From contig CAZMJI010000044.1 of NCBI GenBank assembly GCA_964566765.1, positions 1 through 8,396 on the forward strand: DNA of 8,396 bases. The letters run 5' to 3'. Position numbers and translations under genes: made by a program. Positions 6,009 through 8,396 of the stretch are shown in pieces (the first letter of the stretch is position 1; each line of letters begins with the position of its first letter). This DNA comes from Thioglobus_B sp964566765. Its GTDB lineage: Bacteria; Pseudomonadota; Gammaproteobacteria; PS1; Pseudothioglobaceae. The notes under the pieces are model-generated. The model had not been told where the DNA came from. It was given only the letters and a program-made list of their open reading frames with translations, and searched no databases.

Positions 6009-7447
6009 TAAAAACGCTCCAAGTCTGGGAATGGTAGTTGGTTGTGGTGCACATGCATCGAACCCAGCTCTGCACAGCGGTGTAGCTCAGGTACCGCTTT
6101 ACCTGGGTTAAGTAGTGACTCAGGATCAAAGGCATGCTTGATGCGATGAAACATCTCCAATTCTTTGCTATTAAACTGATGACACATGGCATTGAGTTTT
6201 TCCACGCCCACACCGTGTTCACCGGTAACCGTACCACCCATGTCCACACTCATTTTTAAAATCTCAGTACCAAACTCTTCGGTACGTTCAAGCTCGCCTT
6301 CGACATTGGCATCGTAAAGAATCAGTGGGTGCAGGTTGCCATCACCCGCATGGAAGACATTGGCCACACGTAGGCCGTATTTCTTAGACAGCTCAGAGAT
6401 ATGCTCTAGCATATCGGCCAAGTGTCGACGTGGAATGGTGCCGTCCATGCAATAGTAATCTGGCGACAAGCGTCCTACCGCTGGGAAGGCATTTTTACGA
6501 CCCTTCCACATGGCCAACCGTTGCGCCTCATTCTCGGCCACTTTTAGGCTGCTGGCACCACTTAGAATCTCCATCACCGTTGCCAGCTCCTGTTCAACGT
6601 CGGCTGCAGAGCCGTCTAACTCACAAAGCAGTAAAGCTTTAGCTTCTTTGGGGTAGCCAACTTGGACAAAATCCTCAGCAGCTTCGATGGCAAATGCATC
6701 CATCATCTCCAAACCTGCTGGCACCACACCCGCCTTAATAATATTGGCCACTGCATCCGCGCATTCACGCACCGAATCAAAGCCTGCCATCACCAATTTG
6801 GCCACTGCTGGAACTGGGGTTAGTTTCACTGTGACCTCGGTAACAATCCCCAAGAGCCCCTCTGAACCATTCATCAGTGCCAACAAGCCCAGACCTTCGT
6901 CTTGTCGGCTTAGGGTTAGTGCTTCGCCATCGATGGTCAACATCTTAATGGCTTCAATATTGTGTACGGTCAAGCCATACTTCAAACAATGCACACCACC
7001 TGAGTTCTCTGCCACGTTACCGCCAATGGTGCAGGCAATCTGCGACGAAGGATCTGGCGCATAATACAAATCATGTTGGGCAACCGCCTCGCTGATGGCA
7101 ATATTACGTACCCCCGGCTCAACCACCGCCAATTGATTCTCAACATCAACGGATTTAATGCGATTCAGCTTAGACAGACCTAACACCACACTGTTCTCCA
7201 ATGGCATGGCGCCGCCCGCCAGGCCGGTTCCTGCGCCACGTGTGACCACACTGACCTGATGTGCTCGACAAATCTTTAGCACCGCTGTAATTTGCTCAAC
7301 CTGCTCAGGCAGTACCACCACCAATGGCTTTTGTCGATACACGCTCAGGCCATCGCATTCAAAGGCACGGGTATTCTCATCGCCGCTTAACACTGAGTGT
7401 GCGGGAAGCGCCTTTAATAAATCGTTAATTAAATTTGAATGACTCAT
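6008..7447 (-). CDS. glcD: Glycolate oxidase FAD subunit GlcD
   Basis: Catalytic flavoprotein that oxidises glycolate (and often D-lactate) to the 2-oxo acid. Its 479 residues compare with 499 in E. coli. The FAD-binding domain (about 35-215) has the pyrophosphate loop RGAGTGLAGGA (70-80), PDPSSQIACTIGGNVAENSGG (131-151) and LLGIVTEVTVKL (198-209). The cap and C-terminal part have the metal/substrate motifs HAGDGNLHP (366-374) and GEHGVG (409-414), then FDPESLLNPGK. The tail, LHRCAELGSMHVHH and PFPDLERF, closely resembles the end of E. coli GlcD, which favours glycolate oxidase over other D-hydroxy-acid dehydrogenases of the family. The ATG has AGGA at 8 nt spacing. Its TAA shares one base with the glcE ATG (TAATG). 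It presumably works with GlcE and GlcF at the inner membrane; substrate range is not visible from sequence. Confidence 0.96.
   Translation of the reverse strand: MSHSNLINDLLKALPAHSVLSGDENTRAFECDGLSVYRQKPLVVVLPEQVEQITAVLKICRAHQVSVVTRGAGTGLAGGAMPLENSVVLGLSKLNRIKSVDVENQLAVVEPGVRNIAISEAVAQHDLYYAPDPSSQIACTIGGNVAENSGGVHCLKYGLTVHNIEAIKMLTIDGEALTLSRQDEGLGLLALMNGSEGLLGIVTEVTVKLTPVPAVAKLVMAGFDSVRECADAVANIIKAGVVPAGLEMMDAFAIEAAEDFVQVGYPKEAKALLLCELDGSAADVEQELATVMEILSGASSLKVAENEAQRLAMWKGRKNAFPAVGRLSPDYYCMDGTIPRRHLADMLEHISELSKKYGLRVANVFHAGDGNLHPLILYDANVEGELERTEEFGTEILKMSVDMGGTVTGEHGVGVEKLNAMCHQFNSKELEMFHRIKHAFDPESLLNPGKAVPELHRCAELGSMHVHHNQLPFPDLERF
6017..6020 (-). promoter_or_regulatory. Ribosome binding site of glcE
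   Basis: GGAG on the minus strand, 8 nt before the ATG at 6008, inside the last codons of glcD. It shows that the short glcE reading frame is still actively translated, arguing against a decayed remnant. Confidence 0.7.
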
Positions 7448-7455
7448 ACATCTAA

Positions 7456-7459
7456 TCCT
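7456..7459 (-). promoter_or_regulatory. Ribosome binding site of glcD
   Basis: AGGA on the minus strand, 8 nt before the ATG at 7447. This is a normal free-standing initiation site and supports the chosen start, in contrast to glcF and the YkuD gene, which lack one. Confidence 0.7.
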
Positions 7460-7474
7460 GTAAGTTGGGTGTAT

Positions 7475-7503
7475 TTTATCGCTAGCTGCGTTTATTTACT
7501 CAA
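7475..7503 (-). promoter_or_regulatory. Possible weak sigma70 promoter for glcDEF
   Basis: In the 52-nt gap before glcD, minus-strand reading gives TTGAGT (7503-7498), 17 nt, then GATAAA (7480-7475). Each box matches 4 of 6 consensus bases with ideal spacing. The -10 lies about 28 nt before the glcD ATG, leaving a short leader with the AGGA ribosome site. It is the largest gap in the window, which makes an internal promoter plausible, but a match this weak can arise by chance in AT-rich DNA. Confidence 0.25.
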
Positions 7504-8141
7504 GTGATTATTAGGGTTATTAGGCGCCTTGGACCATGTACGCCATAGGCCAATACTTGCTCAATATCAGCCGTCTTCGAAGGGCCGGAGACCAATACCA
7601 CATTGCTGGGCAAGCCGGTTTGCCAATCCTGGACTTGGATCACTTCTGAGAAGGTTTGATAAATCTGCTCTTTAAAAATAATCGCGATATGAACCGGTGG
7701 CACCAAAGATAGTAGTCTTGGCTCAGACTCACTGGGCCAAAGCACCAAAGAGCCACTACTGGCAATGCCTGCTGCCACGGTAGTAATGCCCACATCTGCT
7801 TGATCAAATAGGTCTGATTTGCAGGTCTCAATTGCCTGGTCGTAAATCCTCACTTCAGCCTCTAGGCGAGTGCTGTCTATCCCTAGGTTCTCCAATAGCT
7901 GATACCCTGTCCAAATCGATTTGGCTTCTAGTGTGTTTAAGTGCTGCCCCAAGTAGTCTGATAACTGTGCCTGCTCTAGTTGATATACCTCAGCCTGTGC
8001 AGCTTGAAGATTGTGCACAAACATCTCCAGCGGATCCTCGATTGATTGAGCGTCCAATACTGGTGTTTGATAGGCGGTGTTCAGCGTGCGAGTTCGGCTA
8101 CCTGTCAACTTGGCTAAAATTTGTTCTCTGGCATTACTCAT
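7500..8141 (-). CDS. lutC: LutC/YkgG family LUD-domain protein
   Basis: LUD-domain protein of 213 residues, the small subunit of the LutABC (YkgEFG-type) L-lactate oxidising system. Conserved family segments are ADVGITTVAAGIASSGSLVL (115-134), RLLSLVPPVHIAII (142-155) and VVLVSGPSKTADIEQVL (181-197) with GVHGPRRL (200-207). The N-terminus MSNAREQILAKL is the usual LutC start. The gene begins inside the end of lutB (8-nt overlap, ATGAGTAA) with a GGGG ribosome site (8149-8152). It ends 52 nt before glcD. No lutA is present in the window; it may lie upstream, or GlcF, which shares the CCG-repeat architecture of LutA, may serve both systems (speculative). LutC is generally needed for lactate oxidation but its exact chemistry is unclear. 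Confidence 0.9.
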   Translation of the reverse strand: MSNAREQILAKLTGSRTRTLNTAYQTPVLDAQSIEDPLEMFVHNLQAAQAEVYQLEQAQLSDYLGQHLNTLEAKSIWTGYQLLENLGIDSTRLEAEVRIYDQAIETCKSDLFDQADVGITTVAAGIASSGSLVLWPSESEPRLLSLVPPVHIAIIFKEQIYQTFSEVIQVQDWQTGLPSNVVLVSGPSKTADIEQVLAYGVHGPRRLITLIIT

Positions 8142-8396
8142 GTGTGAACCCCGCTTCTTTGGCCAGGGTTGACAGAGGCTTGTCAGCTGGCTTTTGCAGC
8201 TGTCGATATCGACTCCAGCGCGGCATCACCCCTGGCGTGAGCCATCGGAACTTAGTCAATAACTGGGTAAATAAGCGGTAGTGCCTTGGGTTGGCGTATA
8301 GCCAACGCCAGGCTTGCCAGAGTCGCGCCTGCATGCCAGTGGTACCTTGATTACTCTGCGCCACATCAGCACGCAACTGGTTAATCAGAGTTGGCA
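8134..8396 (-). CDS. lutB: C-terminal end of LutB-like Fe-S subunit (5' part outside window)
   Basis: Only the last 87 codons are visible, reading PTLINQLRADVAQ at the window edge and ending KEAGFTHE before TAA. This matches the LutB tail: a leucine-rich helix following the last Fe-S cysteine motif (beyond the edge), a Trp- and Arg-rich segment (RLWQAWRWLYANPRHYRLF), and a LTPGVMPRWSRYR element. Identification rests mainly on the position, overlapping the start of lutC by 8 nt, because the diagnostic LUD domain and ferredoxin cysteines are outside the window. The internal ATG near 8376 is not a start, since the frame continues open past the edge. Full-length LutB carries electrons through two 4Fe-4S clusters during L-lactate oxidation. 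Confidence 0.75.
   Translation of the reverse strand, partial: PTLINQLRADVAQSNQGTTGMQARLWQAWRWLYANPRHYRLFTQLLTKFRWLTPGVMPRWSRYRQLQKPADKPLSTLAKEAGFTHE

Noticed and set aside
6687..7064. Plus-strand open frame of 125 codons opposite glcD
   Set aside because: It is antisense to strongly conserved glcD motifs, with no ribosome site or recognisable family; a by-product of codon usage.
7480..7491. Dyad CGCAGCTAGCG in the lutC-glcD gap as an operator or hairpin
   Set aside because: Only three base pairs around a 5-nt loop, or a 6-nt GCTAGC palindrome; not distinguishable from chance.
7832..8281. Plus-strand open frame of 149 codons opposite lutC and lutB
   Set aside because: It spans the junction of two well-supported minus-strand genes and has no recognisable domain.

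Overview
The window is one continuous run of nine genes, all on the minus strand. Read in transcription order (high to low coordinates) they are: the 3' end of lutB, lutC, glcD, a drastically shortened glcE, glcF, rlmD, a YkuD-family cytoplasmic L,D-carboxypeptidase/transpeptidase, a rhodanese-domain protein, ampG, and the 5' two thirds of nagZ. No intergenic stretch exceeds about 52 nt. I see no RNA gene, mobile element, CRISPR array or convincing terminator. The protein families (GlcDEF, RlmD with an Fe-S cluster, AmpG, single-domain NagZ) fit a gammaproteobacterium of medium GC. A marine or sulfur-oxidising lineage such as Thiomicrospira/Hydrogenovibrio is only a guess.

Region 1 (about 8396-4354) is a 2-hydroxy-acid oxidation module. 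GlcD is a full-length FAD subunit and GlcF a full-length two-cluster Fe-S subunit of glycolate oxidase. They flank a GlcE of 176 residues where about 350 is usual. Upstream sit LutC and the tail of LutB, components of the LutABC L-lactate oxidation complex. Region 1 therefore probably channels electrons from glycolate and/or lactate to the respiratory chain. A weak sigma70-like promoter may lie in the 52-nt lutC-glcD gap, the largest gap in the window.

Region 2 (4329-3013) is rlmD, the 23S rRNA m5U1939 methyltransferase. It starts 24 nt after glcF and overlaps the next gene by 4 nt.

Region 3 (3016-1) looks like a cytoplasmic peptidoglycan-recycling cassette. It has a YkuD protein with no signal peptide (likely trimming the terminal D-Ala of imported muropeptides, like ElsL of Acinetobacter), the muropeptide permease AmpG, and the N-acetyl-glucosaminidase NagZ. 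A small rhodanese is inserted between the first two. Genes overlap by 4, 13, 7 and 4 nt, which suggests translational coupling.

The points most worth a second look are the miniaturised GlcE, the signal-less YkuD enzyme joined to ampG-nagZ, and the unusual physical union of hydroxy-acid oxidation, rRNA methylation and wall recycling in one overlapping gene string.
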